From: Thermoactinomyces mirandus
GTDB taxonomy: Bacteria > Bacillota > Bacilli > Thermoactinomycetales > Thermoactinomycetaceae
Reading direction: 5' to 3'
Length of the DNA stretch: 64,000 bases
NCBI RefSeq assembly: GCF_013868055.1
Contig: NZ_JACEOL010000055.1
Location: forward strand, 1 to 64,000
Shown: piece after piece, positions 36,590-45,845 of the stretch
How the letters are laid out: each line of letters starts with the position of its first letter
Position numbering within the stretch: position 1 is the first letter of the stretch
Translations under genes and position numbers: made by a program
Notes under the pieces: generated by a model
The model's database searches: none
What the model was told of the DNA's origin: nothing
The model's input: the letters and a program-made list of their open reading frames with translations, nothing else

Positions 36590-37741
36590 GTGGGAAAGAA
36601 GTTTTTTTGCGGGATGGTTTCTTTTTTGCTGGTTTTTTCTTTGGTACCATATAACAGCTTTGCGATGACAAACTCCTCTGCAATTGATGAGAAAAAAGAG
36701 GATATCCGGGAACGTGATCAGGAAATATTACAACTGAAAAAAAAGAAAGAACTGGCCCGGCAAGACTTGCAGAGTATCCTGACAGAGATTGAAGCCGTCG
36801 AAAAAAAGCTGAACCAGTTGGATTTCCGCGTATATGAATTCAAAAAACTGGTGCAGGCGAAAAAAGAAGAACAGAAAAAGATTGAGAAAGAACTGGAGTT
36901 TTTGCGCCAAACCTGTAAAAACCGCCTGCAGTCCATTTACTTGAAAGGAAACATGTTTTACCTTGAGCTCTTGCTGGAATCCGATTCCCTGGGTGATTTC
37001 CTGAAGCGCTATGATTATGTCAGTATTTTGGCCCAGGCAGATCAGCGCATGATCAGGCGGTATACTGAAAAACAGAAAGAACTGTCCCGCCTGGAAAAGG
37101 AATTGGAAAAGAGTCTGGTCAGTTTGCAAAATGAGAAGGAGAAAGCGCAAAAAGTTTTTGATACCCTTCGTAACAGTTATCAGGCCCATGAAAAGGAAAT
37201 TGCTTCATTGGATTCCGATTTGGCCGAACTGGAAGACGAAAATGTCACGGCGCGGAAATTGTTGCACAATCTTGTTGCCAAAAGTGAATCGGCAGCGCGT
37301 GGTATGGAACAGGGAAACCGTGTCGGTACAAGTGTGGCGGCCAGGGCAGGCGGCAGTTTTCAAAAGCCGGTTGATGGACAGGTCACCTCTCCGTTTGGGA
37401 TGCGGTATCATCCCATACACCGCGAATATCGCATGCATGGGGGAATTGATATTGCAGCCAGAATGGGAACACCAATCAAGGCCGCGGCATCCGGCAAAGT
37501 GATTGTATCCAGACCGTCCATTGGTTATGGTTATATTGTAGTAATTTATCATGGAAATGGTATTTCCACCCTTTATGCGCATATGTATGCGCAAACTGTG
37601 AAAGTGGATGTCGGCCAGCAGGTGTCTGCTGGAGAAGTGATTGCTGCTGTGGGGAGCAACGGATTTTCGACAGGCCCCCATTTACATTTTGAAGTACATG
37701 ACAATAGCAAGCCTGTCGACCCCATCTCTTTTTTGCCTTAG
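36590..37741 (+). CDS. EnvC-like M23 peptidase 1 (coiled coil + LytM domain)
   Basis: Secreted 383-residue protein: signal peptide to about residue 25, coiled coil about 30-220, LytM/M23 endopeptidase domain about 258-383. GTG start behind GGAGGAGG. The zinc and catalytic residues are intact: His283 and Asp287 (MHGGIDIA), His331 (YAHM), His364 and His366 (HLHFEV). Domain order matches EnvC, which FtsEX controls in Gram-negatives. With ftsX only 30 bp upstream it is probably an FtsEX-linked peptidoglycan hydrolase. Confidence 0.93.
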   Translation: MGKKFFCGMVSFLLVFSLVPYNSFAMTNSSAIDEKKEDIRERDQEILQLKKKKELARQDLQSILTEIEAVEKKLNQLDFRVYEFKKLVQAKKEEQKKIEKELEFLRQTCKNRLQSIYLKGNMFYLELLLESDSLGDFLKRYDYVSILAQADQRMIRRYTEKQKELSRLEKELEKSLVSLQNEKEKAQKVFDTLRNSYQAHEKEIASLDSDLAELEDENVTARKLLHNLVAKSESAARGMEQGNRVGTSVAARAGGSFQKPVDGQVTSPFGMRYHPIHREYRMHGGIDIAARMGTPIKAAASGKVIVSRPSIGYGYIVVIYHGNGISTLYAHMYAQTVKVDVGQQVSAGEVIAAVGSNGFSTGPHLHFEVHDNSKPVDPISFLP

Positions 37742-37800
37742 GGCTGTTTTGACCAAAGCGGGGTGAGTAGGCCGAGTAAAAATGGGAGGAGCGTCAAAAA

Positions 37801-38850
37801 GTGGTTGGCAAAAGGATTGTCAGTCTCATGATGGCTTTTATGGTCATTATCCTTTGCCTGTCGATTCAACTCGTAGGATTTGCTGAAAATGAATTCCAAC
37901 AGAATCAGCAAGATCGCTCCAAAACAGCAGGGAATCCGCAAGAAGTCCTGGCTGAACTGAAAAAGGCACAAGAACGATTGATGAAATGGGAGCGACAGAT
38001 CGCTGCTTTAAACGATGAAATTTCTCTCGGGAAAAAAAATCTAACCGAAAAAAGAAAAAATCTCAGCAGGCAAGAAGCACAGTTTAATGTTGTCTTGGTA
38101 CATATGTACCAGCAGAGTGGAAAAAATCAGTATCTCTATTATTTATTGAATGCTGATTCCGTGTCTGAGTTTTTATTGCGTCTGGATACCCTGTTCCTGT
38201 TTTTGAAACACGAAAAAATGGCGATTCAGAAGTATGTCGATGCCAGAAATGAGTTGGAAAAAGAGATTGCATTGATTGAACAAAAGAAAGAAGAAAAAAA
38301 TGCTTTGTTAAAAGAGGCCGAACGCGAAATATCCCGGTATATTGCAATGTATGAACAAAACAAACCTGCACTTGCCAGCCTGGGTCTGGATAAAGAAGTT
38401 GAGAAAGCGCTGCAGTTGGACAAAAAACAACAGGTAAGCATTCCGGATTCTCCTGATATTGGTGTTTCCAAGCCGCCGAAGGTGGAAGATAACCTGGCCT
38501 GGCCGCAACCTGGAGGCAAGGTTATTACCAGATTCGGAAACGGTTATCAGGGAATCAGGATTTCCAATTCCATTGGATCACCCATTGTGGCAGCGGCTTC
38601 AGGGGTTGTTTTGTTAACGAAGTCCGATTTTTGGGGATATGGATACTATATTGTGATTGATCATGGTGACGGTTTTAAGACACTTTATGCCAATATGTAC
38701 CCAAGCACGGTACGGGTTGAACCGGGAGACCATGTGCAAAAAGGACAAAGAATTGCTTCAGTAGGAAACTATGCCCTGTTTTCAAAACCATACCTGCACT
38801 TTGAAACACACAAAAATGGGAAAGCAGTAGATCCCATGCAATATTATTAG
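37801..38850 (+). CDS. EnvC-like M23 protein 2, catalytically degenerate
   Basis: Second paralogue, 349 residues: signal peptide to about residue 28, coiled coil about 43-210, LytM-like domain about 233-349. GTG start with GGGAGGAG upstream. Aligned with its neighbours it has Tyr249 for the first zinc His, Arg253 for the zinc Asp, Asn298 for the catalytic His (YANM) and Tyr331 for the first His of HLH (YLHFET); only His333 remains. It is unlikely to cut peptidoglycan and may be a regulatory subunit. Confidence 0.9.
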   Translation: MVGKRIVSLMMAFMVIILCLSIQLVGFAENEFQQNQQDRSKTAGNPQEVLAELKKAQERLMKWERQIAALNDEISLGKKNLTEKRKNLSRQEAQFNVVLVHMYQQSGKNQYLYYLLNADSVSEFLLRLDTLFLFLKHEKMAIQKYVDARNELEKEIALIEQKKEEKNALLKEAEREISRYIAMYEQNKPALASLGLDKEVEKALQLDKKQQVSIPDSPDIGVSKPPKVEDNLAWPQPGGKVITRFGNGYQGIRISNSIGSPIVAAASGVVLLTKSDFWGYGYYIVIDHGDGFKTLYANMYPSTVRVEPGDHVQKGQRIASVGNYALFSKPYLHFETHKNGKAVDPMQYY

Positions 38851-38863
38851 CCTGAACAGGGGG

Positions 38864-38908
38864 AAGTCGATCTGATTCCTGGGAGACCAGGAGGAATTGG
38901 ATCGACTT
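38864..38908 (+). terminator. long hairpin after M23 protein 2
   Basis: AAGTCGATC/GATCGACTT outer stem with an inner CCTGG/CCAGG stem; the tail is GCCATTTTCG with no clean T-run. Confidence 0.5.
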
Positions 38909-39079
38909 GCCATTTTCGTTTATAAAATGAAACAATTTTCCAGACTGATAGAAATTGTCATGTTTTTTTGCTTGGCTTCCTTTATAAAAGATATTAAATT
39001 TGTATATTAGAAAAAGATATTTCATTAACAGGAAAGCAATGGGGCATAGGAGAAGAACTGGGGAGGCGTTCAAATCAAG

Positions 39080-40165
39080 ATGAGAAGAAAATGGCTAGCG
39101 GTTGCCTTGGCAACTTCACTTTTTTCAGTATGGATTCCTCCATATTATGTTTCAGCGGAAGAATCCGTTCGCGAAAAGATTTATAATATCCGTGAAGACA
39201 AGAAAGATATTATGGGAAAGCAACAAGGCATGAAGGAAAAAATGGCTGAGTTTAAAAGATTAATGGACGAAGCAGACCAGAAAATTGCCGCAATCCAGAA
39301 GGAAATTGAACCTTTGGAAAAGGAGCGGCTGAAAGCGGAAAAAGATCTGGAAGTAATCAGGAAGGAATTTGATTCACGTCTCAGCTATCTATACAAACGT
39401 GGAGAAAATAACTATTTGTCTCAGCTGTTGTTAGCCGACGACTTTAATGAGTTTTTAACCCGGTTTGAAATTGTTCGCCTGCTGGTCAAGGAAGATTACA
39501 AGCTGGTGGAGAAATATCAGCAAGCGCTGGACAAGCGGCAAAAAGCGGTCGATGCCAAACAGGTCAAAATTGATGAGCAGCAAAAAATCATTGATAAGGT
39601 AAACAAGGAGTATCAAAAGCTGGCCAATGAACTGAAAAAGTCGGATACTGATCTGGCTCAGTTAAACAGTATACTCGAAGAACATAAGGATGAAGTAATT
39701 GCCATTAACCTGTCTGAATGGCATTCCGGAAAGCTTCGCTTCCCATATACGGGTCCGCTGATCAAGCCGACTACCGCCAGGAAAACATCCAATTACGGTT
39801 ACCGGATTCACCCCATTTACGGAACAGCAAAATTGCATGCGGGGGTTGATTATGCCGGACCGGTAGGTACCCCGATCATGGCGGCAGCCGATGGTGTGGT
39901 CGTATCCAGCCAGGCTTCTTCAGGTTATGGATGGTTAATCACCATTTATCACGGACAATATAAGGGAAAACCATTCTTTACCCGTTATGCGCACAGTTAC
40001 CCGGGGCAGGTCAAGGTACAGCCTGGAGAAGAAGTGGAAGCAGGGCAGGTCATTTCGGGGATTGGAAACAACGGAAACTCGACCGGACCACACCTGCACT
40101 TTGAAGTGCGGATTGGACATGGATCAACTCCACCATCCTACAACCCTGAAAGGTATATGAAATAA
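39080..40165 (+). CDS. EnvC-like M23 peptidase 3 (coiled coil + LytM domain)
   Basis: Third paralogue, 361 residues: signal peptide to about residue 26 (cleavage after VSA), coiled coil about 30-205, M23 domain about 225-361. Ligands His253 and Asp257 (LHAGVDYA), His305 (YAHS), His338 and His340 (HLHFEV) are intact, so it should be active. It is separated from paralogue 2 by a hairpin and a 229-bp gap, so it may have its own promoter. Confidence 0.92.
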   Translation: MRRKWLAVALATSLFSVWIPPYYVSAEESVREKIYNIREDKKDIMGKQQGMKEKMAEFKRLMDEADQKIAAIQKEIEPLEKERLKAEKDLEVIRKEFDSRLSYLYKRGENNYLSQLLLADDFNEFLTRFEIVRLLVKEDYKLVEKYQQALDKRQKAVDAKQVKIDEQQKIIDKVNKEYQKLANELKKSDTDLAQLNSILEEHKDEVIAINLSEWHSGKLRFPYTGPLIKPTTARKTSNYGYRIHPIYGTAKLHAGVDYAGPVGTPIMAAADGVVVSSQASSGYGWLITIYHGQYKGKPFFTRYAHSYPGQVKVQPGEEVEAGQVISGIGNNGNSTGPHLHFEVRIGHGSTPPSYNPERYMK

Positions 40166-40290
40166 TTGTGGTATATTAGAAACAGTCCCTTATCAAAACA
40201 GTACCGTAAACGACTATTTTGTCCGGGGTTGTCATACCATTGAGAGTATAGAAGAGCTGATTCGGATCGTTTATTGGGTGCGGTCCAAAG

Positions 40291-41763
40291 GTGGTGTTAA
40301 CAATAAATTTTAAAGGCAAAACGGTTGTGTTCATTGCGGTCATTGCGATGATCCTCAGCAGTCTGGGCACGATATGGGTCGTCGGTGACGGCGGACTGAT
40401 CGACCAGCTGGAGATGGGGACACTCTTTTCCCCGGAAGGCGCCCGGCAGGCGGCAGAATTTAAAACACACGAAGAAAAGTTAAAGCAGGCATATCAAACC
40501 ATCAAGTCTTCCTATTTACATAAAGTGAACGATGAGCAACTGATTGACGGTGCCATTAAAGGTATGATTGAATCGCTGGGTGATCCGTATTCAGCCTATA
40601 TGAGTCCGAAGCAGGCGATTCAGTTCCAACAGGGTCTGGAATCCTCCTTTACGGGGATTGGTGCGGAAGTCACCTTGAAAAACGGGCGGGTGACCATTAT
40701 CTCGCCGATCAAGGATTCTCCTGCAGAAAAAGCCGGACTGCGTTCAGGTGACCAGGTATTAAAAGTAAACGGCATCAGTCTGGAAGGAATGGATATTCAC
40801 GAAGCGGTCAGCAAAATCCGCGGTCCCAAAGGAACGAAAGCCCGGTTGCAGATTGCCCGCCCCGGTGTACGCGATATCCTGACGATTACTGTAGTTCGTG
40901 ACGAGATTTCCTTGCAAACGGTTGAAGCCGCCATGATGTCCGGTCACATCGGACGAATCACGTTAACGCAGTTTTCCGAGAATACGGCGGAAGATTTTGC
41001 CAGGGGATTGAAAAAACTGGAGAGCCAGGGGCTGGAAGGGCTGATCATTGATGTGCGCGGAAATCCCGGCGGGTTACTGCCCTCCGTTCTGGATATCTGT
41101 GATCAACTGGTTCCAGACAAGCAAAAAGTTTTGATGACCGAAGACAAATCAGGAAGCCGTTCTGTTTTCAATTCCAAACTGGAAGGGAAAAAACCGTATC
41201 CCATTGCCGTACTGATTGATAAAGGAAGCGCCAGCGCCTCGGAAATTCTTGCCGCAGCATTACAGGAATCGGGAAATTATGCATTGGTCGGAGAAACGAC
41301 CTTTGGAAAAGGAACGGTTCAGACGACCAAATCTTTCAAGGATGGCAGCAATGTGAAAATTACGATTGCCAAATGGCTGACTCCCAAAGGAAACTGGATT
41401 GATCAGCATGGAGGAACAAAAGGGATCAAGCCGGATATTCCCGTAGACAAACCGGCTTATATGAATGCCATTCCTCCTCAGGTAAAAGAACCACTGCAAC
41501 GGGATGATAATCTGACCGAAGTGAAAAACATGCAATTGATTTTGGATGCACTCGGTTATCATCCGGGCCGGACAGATGGCTATTTTGACTCGCAAACAGA
41601 ACAAGCCGTAAAAGCATTCCAAAAGAAAGAAGGATTCGCTGCCACGGGAAAACTTGACGCGAAAGCTGCTGAGGTCTTGCGGGAAGCATTTATTAGCTTC
41701 TTGCGCGAGCCCGGGAATGATATTACCTTGCAGGTGGCCATCCAGTATTTGAAGAAAAAATAA
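40291..41763 (+). CDS. ctpB: CtpB-type S41 carboxy-terminal processing protease
   Basis: Secreted, membrane-anchored serine protease. N-terminal helix (about residues 10-28), PDZ domain (about 118-205, TGIGAEV), S41 catalytic domain with Ser in KGSASASEIL (about residue 315) and Lys340 (TFGKGT), and a C-terminal peptidoglycan-binding domain (about 405-470, LGYHPGRTDGYFD). In B. subtilis CtpB processes SpoIVFA during sporulation and neighbours minJ, as here. GTG 40291 is the best available start; the ribosome site is unclear. Confidence 0.93.
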   Translation: MVLTINFKGKTVVFIAVIAMILSSLGTIWVVGDGGLIDQLEMGTLFSPEGARQAAEFKTHEEKLKQAYQTIKSSYLHKVNDEQLIDGAIKGMIESLGDPYSAYMSPKQAIQFQQGLESSFTGIGAEVTLKNGRVTIISPIKDSPAEKAGLRSGDQVLKVNGISLEGMDIHEAVSKIRGPKGTKARLQIARPGVRDILTITVVRDEISLQTVEAAMMSGHIGRITLTQFSENTAEDFARGLKKLESQGLEGLIIDVRGNPGGLLPSVLDICDQLVPDKQKVLMTEDKSGSRSVFNSKLEGKKPYPIAVLIDKGSASASEILAAALQESGNYALVGETTFGKGTVQTTKSFKDGSNVKITIAKWLTPKGNWIDQHGGTKGIKPDIPVDKPAYMNAIPPQVKEPLQRDDNLTEVKNMQLILDALGYHPGRTDGYFDSQTEQAVKAFQKKEGFAATGKLDAKAAEVLREAFISFLREPGNDITLQVAIQYLKKK

Positions 41764-41785
41764 AGGAATAGCAATCAGGATGTAG

Positions 41786-41821
41786 AAATTACCCCAATGG
41801 AAATCATTGGGGTAATTTTAC
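41786..41821 (+). terminator. intrinsic terminator between ctpB and minJ
   Basis: 14-bp perfect stem AAATTACCCCAATG/CATTGGGGTAATTT, 5-nt loop; the pairing strand supplies the T-tract. Confidence 0.8.
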
Positions 41822-41839
41822 AGGTTGGAGGGAGGAAGG

Positions 41840-42991
41840 TTGGAATCGATTTGGGAGAATCTGCTCTTTTTCTGGAAAGAGTGGTTTTCAGCACTTCTTC
41901 ATCCTGCTTTTCTGATCGGGTTCATGATTCTGCTCGTTTATTTCTGGACGCTCAGGCGTTATGAGATAAAGCGGTTTTCCAGTGTACTGGTTCCGAAACT
42001 GCCGTTAATGATCCAGACCGTCAGCTTTTCCATCATCTTCGGATTTGTCGGTTCTTTATGCTTGTCGGAACTGACGTGGGAAATAAAAACCGGAGACCTG
42101 ATCTTTGTCTGGATCCTGACCCTGCTGCTTGTGGTATTTGGCTTGCGTTTTGCCTGCCTGTCCTACTCTGTCGGAATACTGTCGCTGATTCACTTAAGCA
42201 TGCAACAGATCCCGTTTTCCGCCGATTTCCCGTTTTTGGAACCCTTACAAACCTTTGCTGCAACCGATTGGCTGTGGCTGGTCGGGATCGGACACTTGCT
42301 AGAATGGGCATTGATTCGGCTGGATGGCGAAGATGGGGCATATCCTGTCAAAGTAAACCAGGTCAATGGATTTATGCTGAAAAAAGGGTGGGTGATTCCG
42401 CTTCTGCTTCCAAATCAAGGAGGTTGGTTCCCGCTCCCGATTTTTTTGAGCTTTGCCAGGCTCAACCTTTCAGGGCCCATGAAACAGCAGAAAAGGCAGA
42501 CATCCACTTTTGTTTTGCTGTATGGATTCGTTTTATGTCTGGGGTTGTATTTTTTCGATGGCTGGGCGCCCGGGCTTTGGGTCTTGGCAATTTTTGCAGT
42601 GATCGGTCATGAAGGCATCTATCTCGGAACAAAATGGCTGGAAAAACGGGCCAAACCGTTGTTTGTTTCAAATCCGAACGGGCTTAAGGTACTGGCGGTA
42701 ATCCCCAATTCCCCCGCTGACGCGATGGGACTGAAAACAGGAGATGTGATTCAGCGTTTTAACGGCCGCCGTATTCGAAATCTGGCCGAATTGACAGAAA
42801 TGGCAGACAAGGCAACCTATTGCAAACTGGATGTATTGGACGAATACCATGACCATCATATAACCCAAAAGGCGTTGTACGAGGATGACCCCGTCCATCT
42901 GGGAGTGATTCCGGCGGATGGAGTGCAGGAGCAGTTACAGCAGGATTCAAGCGGCGCAGTAAACGAAGAAAGGAAACTTTTGGAATCCTGA
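41840..42991 (+). CDS. minJ: MinJ-like polytopic PDZ protein
   Basis: About 383 residues: seven or eight membrane helices in the first 280 residues, then a C-terminal PDZ domain (about 285-350; VLAVIPNSPADAMGLKTGDV). The start is probably TTG 41840, 7 nt after GGAGGG; TTG 41825 overlaps the site. In B. subtilis MinJ bridges DivIVA and MinD at poles and septa and lies next to ctpB, so both topology and synteny fit. Sequence identity cannot be judged without alignment. Confidence 0.75.
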   Translation: MESIWENLLFFWKEWFSALLHPAFLIGFMILLVYFWTLRRYEIKRFSSVLVPKLPLMIQTVSFSIIFGFVGSLCLSELTWEIKTGDLIFVWILTLLLVVFGLRFACLSYSVGILSLIHLSMQQIPFSADFPFLEPLQTFAATDWLWLVGIGHLLEWALIRLDGEDGAYPVKVNQVNGFMLKKGWVIPLLLPNQGGWFPLPIFLSFARLNLSGPMKQQKRQTSTFVLLYGFVLCLGLYFFDGWAPGLWVLAIFAVIGHEGIYLGTKWLEKRAKPLFVSNPNGLKVLAVIPNSPADAMGLKTGDVIQRFNGRRIRNLAELTEMADKATYCKLDVLDEYHDHHITQKALYEDDPVHLGVIPADGVQEQLQQDSSGAVNEERKLLES

Positions 42992-43069
42992 AGTTTTTGG
43001 GAAACGCGGTCGTCTTGTGTTGAAGCAAAAGAGACGGATCGAAGAATTAAAAAACAGAACGGCTTAATG

Positions 43070-43109
43070 ATTAAAACCGCTTTATAACTCCGAAGCGGTT
43101 TTAATTTTT
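43070..43109 (+). terminator. bidirectional-looking terminator after minJ
   Basis: 13-bp perfect stem ATTAAAACCGCTT/AAGCGGTTTTAAT, 10-nt loop, then TTTTC. It may also serve the convergent minus-strand regulator gene ending at 43257. Confidence 0.8.
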
Positions 43110-43256
43110 CATGTTTATTTATATAAAAGCAACCATCTTTCCAAATTAATTACATTTTTTTGCATTTCGGAAAAATGGTTCTTGATTAACATCTCACTTT
43201 TTTAGCGGTCAAATAAATCGTCATCACCATCGCCGACGCAAGTTAATACTGATATA

Positions 43257-44596
43257 TTAAACAAAAGCATGAAAAAAATCCTCCTCTTTTTGTAAATCGA
43301 TTTCCTGCTGAAGTCTGAGGAGCTTCTTGACGCAAGTTTCCCATGAAGTTGCTGAACCCATCTTATCAAAGCAATGGGATAACTGCAATAAAGCTAAATG
43401 TTGAATCTTTCTATTGTCACTGGTATTGGCTGAATTTTCGGCTTCTTCATAACAGGTTACGGCTTCGCTGTATTTCTCTCTTGCCGCATAAATATTCCCT
43501 GCTACAACGAACACTTTGGACAGTTGAACAGCCTGTTCGTTCCTGGCCAGTTTCAGTGCGTCATTTATCGTTTTCTCTGCTTCCGGCCACCTTTCCATAC
43601 TGGCATAAGTTGCTGCTAAAAAAATCAAAGTGTCGATCCGAATCCTTGTGGATACACCGCTGTAGTCATAATTCAAGATAATATCAAATTGTTGTTCCGC
43701 TTTCTCTAACCGGTTTTGTGCCAAATAGATGCTGCCCAGTATATTCATTAAGCTTAGATAACGGTTCTGGAACCGGTTAGTCCGGGCGATCTCAATTCCT
43801 TCTTTACATATTTTGATGGCTTCTTCATAACGTTTCATTTTTCGCAATATTAATGCGTTGTATCTATACAGGTTAGTGCCGTATTTTTGTTTTCAATTTC
43901 CGGTATGGCTGACCATAATTCGTTTAATACTTGTTTGGCATTTTCATATTGACCTGAATTCATAAGGTAGAACACTTTATTGCTGTTTAAAGCAAAAATG
44001 ATTTGCTCTCCATCTTCTTTGTCATTATATGCGTTTAGCCCTTTTTCAATATAGGATAATGCCTTTTCCATATGATTTTGCAGAAAAAAGCAAATTCCTA
44101 ATTCATTGTAGCATTTGGAGGCGATATTTCCTTTTAATGGCAAATTGTATTGGTTCCGCAATCGTATGGCAAATTTATAATGTTTTTCAGCCTTTTTCCA
44201 TTTCCTTTTCAGTTGAAAACATCTTCCCTCCAGATAGGTATAATAAGGAGCTAACGGGTGATAACGTTCGATGCCAATCGCTTTTAACAGTTGTATTGGT
44301 TTCTCTGCTTTATTGTGGTTAAGCATGGATTCAATCGCATCCAGTTGGGTCATCAGAAATTCGATTTCTTCTTCTTCCTGTCTCGCCAGGTTTATTACAC
44401 GTGTTTCAGTAAGACCCAGTTTTCTTAAATATTTTCGAACTGTTTCCTCATCTACTTTTTTGCTGCCGCGTTCTATGTTTGAGATCGTTCCGTATGATAT
44501 GGTTTTGTCGGCTGCGTCTTCCTGTCTTAATCCTTTTTCCTTGCGGGTTCTTCGGATTATGTAACGCGCAATACACTCATTTACCCCTGCAAACAT
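43257..44596 (-). pseudogene. XRE-HTH/TPR regulator (RRNPP-like), split by a -1 frame break
   Basis: One gene in two frames. The first part starts at ATG 44596 (GGAGGGG upstream): XRE-type HTH at about residues 9-62 (RQEDAADKTISYGTISNIERG), then TPR helices to about 245. The frame breaks at a five-base run (43884-43888). Restoring one base joins PEIENK to KYGTNLYRYNALILRK, and the TPR array continues to 43257. The full protein would be about 445 residues, the HTH-plus-TPR layout of NprR/PlcR/AimR-type peptide-sensing regulators. No signal-peptide-like cognate peptide gene is evident downstream. It may be decayed, slippage-expressed or a sequencing error. Confidence 0.75.
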
Positions 44597-44879
44597 ATGA
44601 CCCCTCCGTTTTTCCTTAGCTGAAATCAATATAGCATATTTCCGAATTTTATAATAGATCGAATATTGTTATTCAACTGGAACTGATTTCAATAATAATC
44701 AGGTTTTGAATCTATCGTTGATTATCGACAAGCTAAAGGTTTAAACCGATTATTATTTAATCTTCAGAAATTAAATCAAATTTGTGTTGAGTGAATATAG
44801 GGAATTGTACTAACATGAGGTCAGAATAATAAACAAGGAGGTGCACGGAGTAAACCGTCAGGAACAGGGAGGATTTCAA

Positions 44880-45167
44880 GTGTTACAGATTCGAGTGACA
44901 GGTAAGGAGAAAGAGGTAGAACCGTTTTTGCATGACTTGAAAAGATGTCCGCAGTTTGAATGGGTGAACGAAGCATTTTCAGCAACAGATTACGAAATCA
45001 ACACAACATGCAGTTTACGGCATGACCCATGCAAAGGTTATCAAGTTGTCCATTTGTATTCAGAAAATGGTGAAGTTATTACGATCCCATTGTCAGGAAT
45101 GATTCTGGCCGAAATGGAAGAAGGGAAACGAATCATAGCAGGCTGGCATTTTGATATCTTTGCATAA
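44880..45167 (+). CDS. small DUF3970-like protein
   Basis: The start is placed at GTG 44880 with AGGGAGGA 6 nt upstream, giving 95 residues (MLQIRVTGKEKEVEPFLHDL). Another AAGGAGG at 44835 fits only a GTG that overlaps it. The N-terminal pattern (beta strand, GxxxEVExFL helix) resembles the small DUF3970/YvzF proteins. The last third reads SGMILAEMEEGKRIIAGWHF. Function unknown. First of a run of small accessory genes divergent from the TPR regulator. Confidence 0.65.
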   Translation: MLQIRVTGKEKEVEPFLHDLKRCPQFEWVNEAFSATDYEINTTCSLRHDPCKGYQVVHLYSENGEVITIPLSGMILAEMEEGKRIIAGWHFDIFA

Positions 45168-45169
45168 AA

Positions 45170-45197
45170 AAAAGAGCCAATAAAAAAGAAATGGCTC
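45170..45197 (-). terminator. terminator-like hairpin reading on the minus strand
   Basis: GAGCCA/TGGCTC stem with a 12-nt loop; the T-run is on the minus strand. No minus-strand gene lies immediately to the right, so its role is unclear. Confidence 0.35.
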
Positions 45198-45269
45198 AAA
45201 CAAAAAAGTCGAATGTATCTTATTTTAACACAGAATGACGACCGGATGGAATTAAGGGGGTTCATATAA

Positions 45270-45452
45270 ATCCAACATCAGGAAATCATTTTTTCTCTGG
45301 AAGCTGATAACCTGGTTCGGGTTGTGGGAGATGAGCAAACGGAATGTGACTATCAACCAAACAGCAACGACATTTTACAAATGACTCTTGTTGAGGGAGT
45401 TTGGACATACATTCAATATGAGACAGGCACCGGGGATTTATCCGGTGTCTGA
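45270..45452 (+). pseudogene. open frame of about 60 codons without a normal start
   Basis: After TAA at 45267-45269 the frame stays open to TGA 45450 and reads like protein (DNLVRVVGDEQTECDY, EGVWTYIQYETG). AAGGGGG lies at 45254-45260, but the codon at the right distance is ATA or ATC. It is either a small gene that lost its start or one using a rare start codon. Confidence 0.3.
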
Positions 45453-45468
45453 CTGATCGAAACGGAGG

Positions 45469-45738
45469 GTGTCGGAAATAGCGGATTTACTGCTGACTTA
45501 CATACCAATTGAAGTCGAACAGGCTCTCATACGGTATGTCAAAGGAGAAAGCGTCTGGGTTCGATCGAAGTACGAACCCGACAAATGGGTACGGTTTAAA
45601 CGAAGTTGGAATAGTCCCCCGCTATTGGATGAAGTACGGGAAAAGTGCGGGATATGGCGGTCATCGGAACTGAAAGAGGCTTTTCATATAAAGCAGGAAA
45701 TCATCTTTGGCACAAGGAAATATAAGGAAGATGCATGA
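45469..45738 (+). CDS. hypothetical protein, 89 residues
   Basis: GTG 45469 abuts GGAGG, which is too close for a good ribosome site, so the true start may lie a few codons in. The product is charged and Trp-rich (GESVWVRSKYEPDKWVRFKRSW) and ends FGTRKYKEDA. It has no membrane segment and no motif I recognise. It belongs to the block of small genes between the TPR regulator and uvrB. Confidence 0.5.
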   Translation: MSEIADLLLTYIPIEVEQALIRYVKGESVWVRSKYEPDKWVRFKRSWNSPPLLDEVREKCGIWRSSELKEAFHIKQEIIFGTRKYKEDA

Positions 45739-45761
45739 CGAATGCGTTATAGTCGTAAAAC

Positions 45762-45814
45762 ATTCCCCCGTTTACCGCCAATTTTCCAAATTTACTGAAT
45801 TACAGCGGGGGAAT
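45762..45814 (+). promoter_or_regulatory. 9-bp inverted repeat upstream of the broken zinc-ribbon module
   Basis: ATTCCCCCG (45762-45770) and CGGGGGAAT (45806-45814) flank a 35-nt AT-rich loop, 31 bp before the zinc-ribbon start. No T-run follows, so it looks more like an operator or leader structure than a terminator. Confidence 0.35.
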
Positions 45815-45845
45815 AGCAGTATTCTACTGACAAGGAGAGGATCAC

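Noticed and set aside
40176-40370. Small minus-strand ORF overlapping the ctpB start
   Set aside because: No ribosome site and it overlaps a well-supported gene; a shadow frame.
43110-43256. Cognate signalling-peptide gene for the TPR regulator (a 25-codon ORF on the minus strand)
   Set aside because: The ORF has no properly spaced ribosome site and the product has no signal-peptide character, so nothing supports it beyond position.
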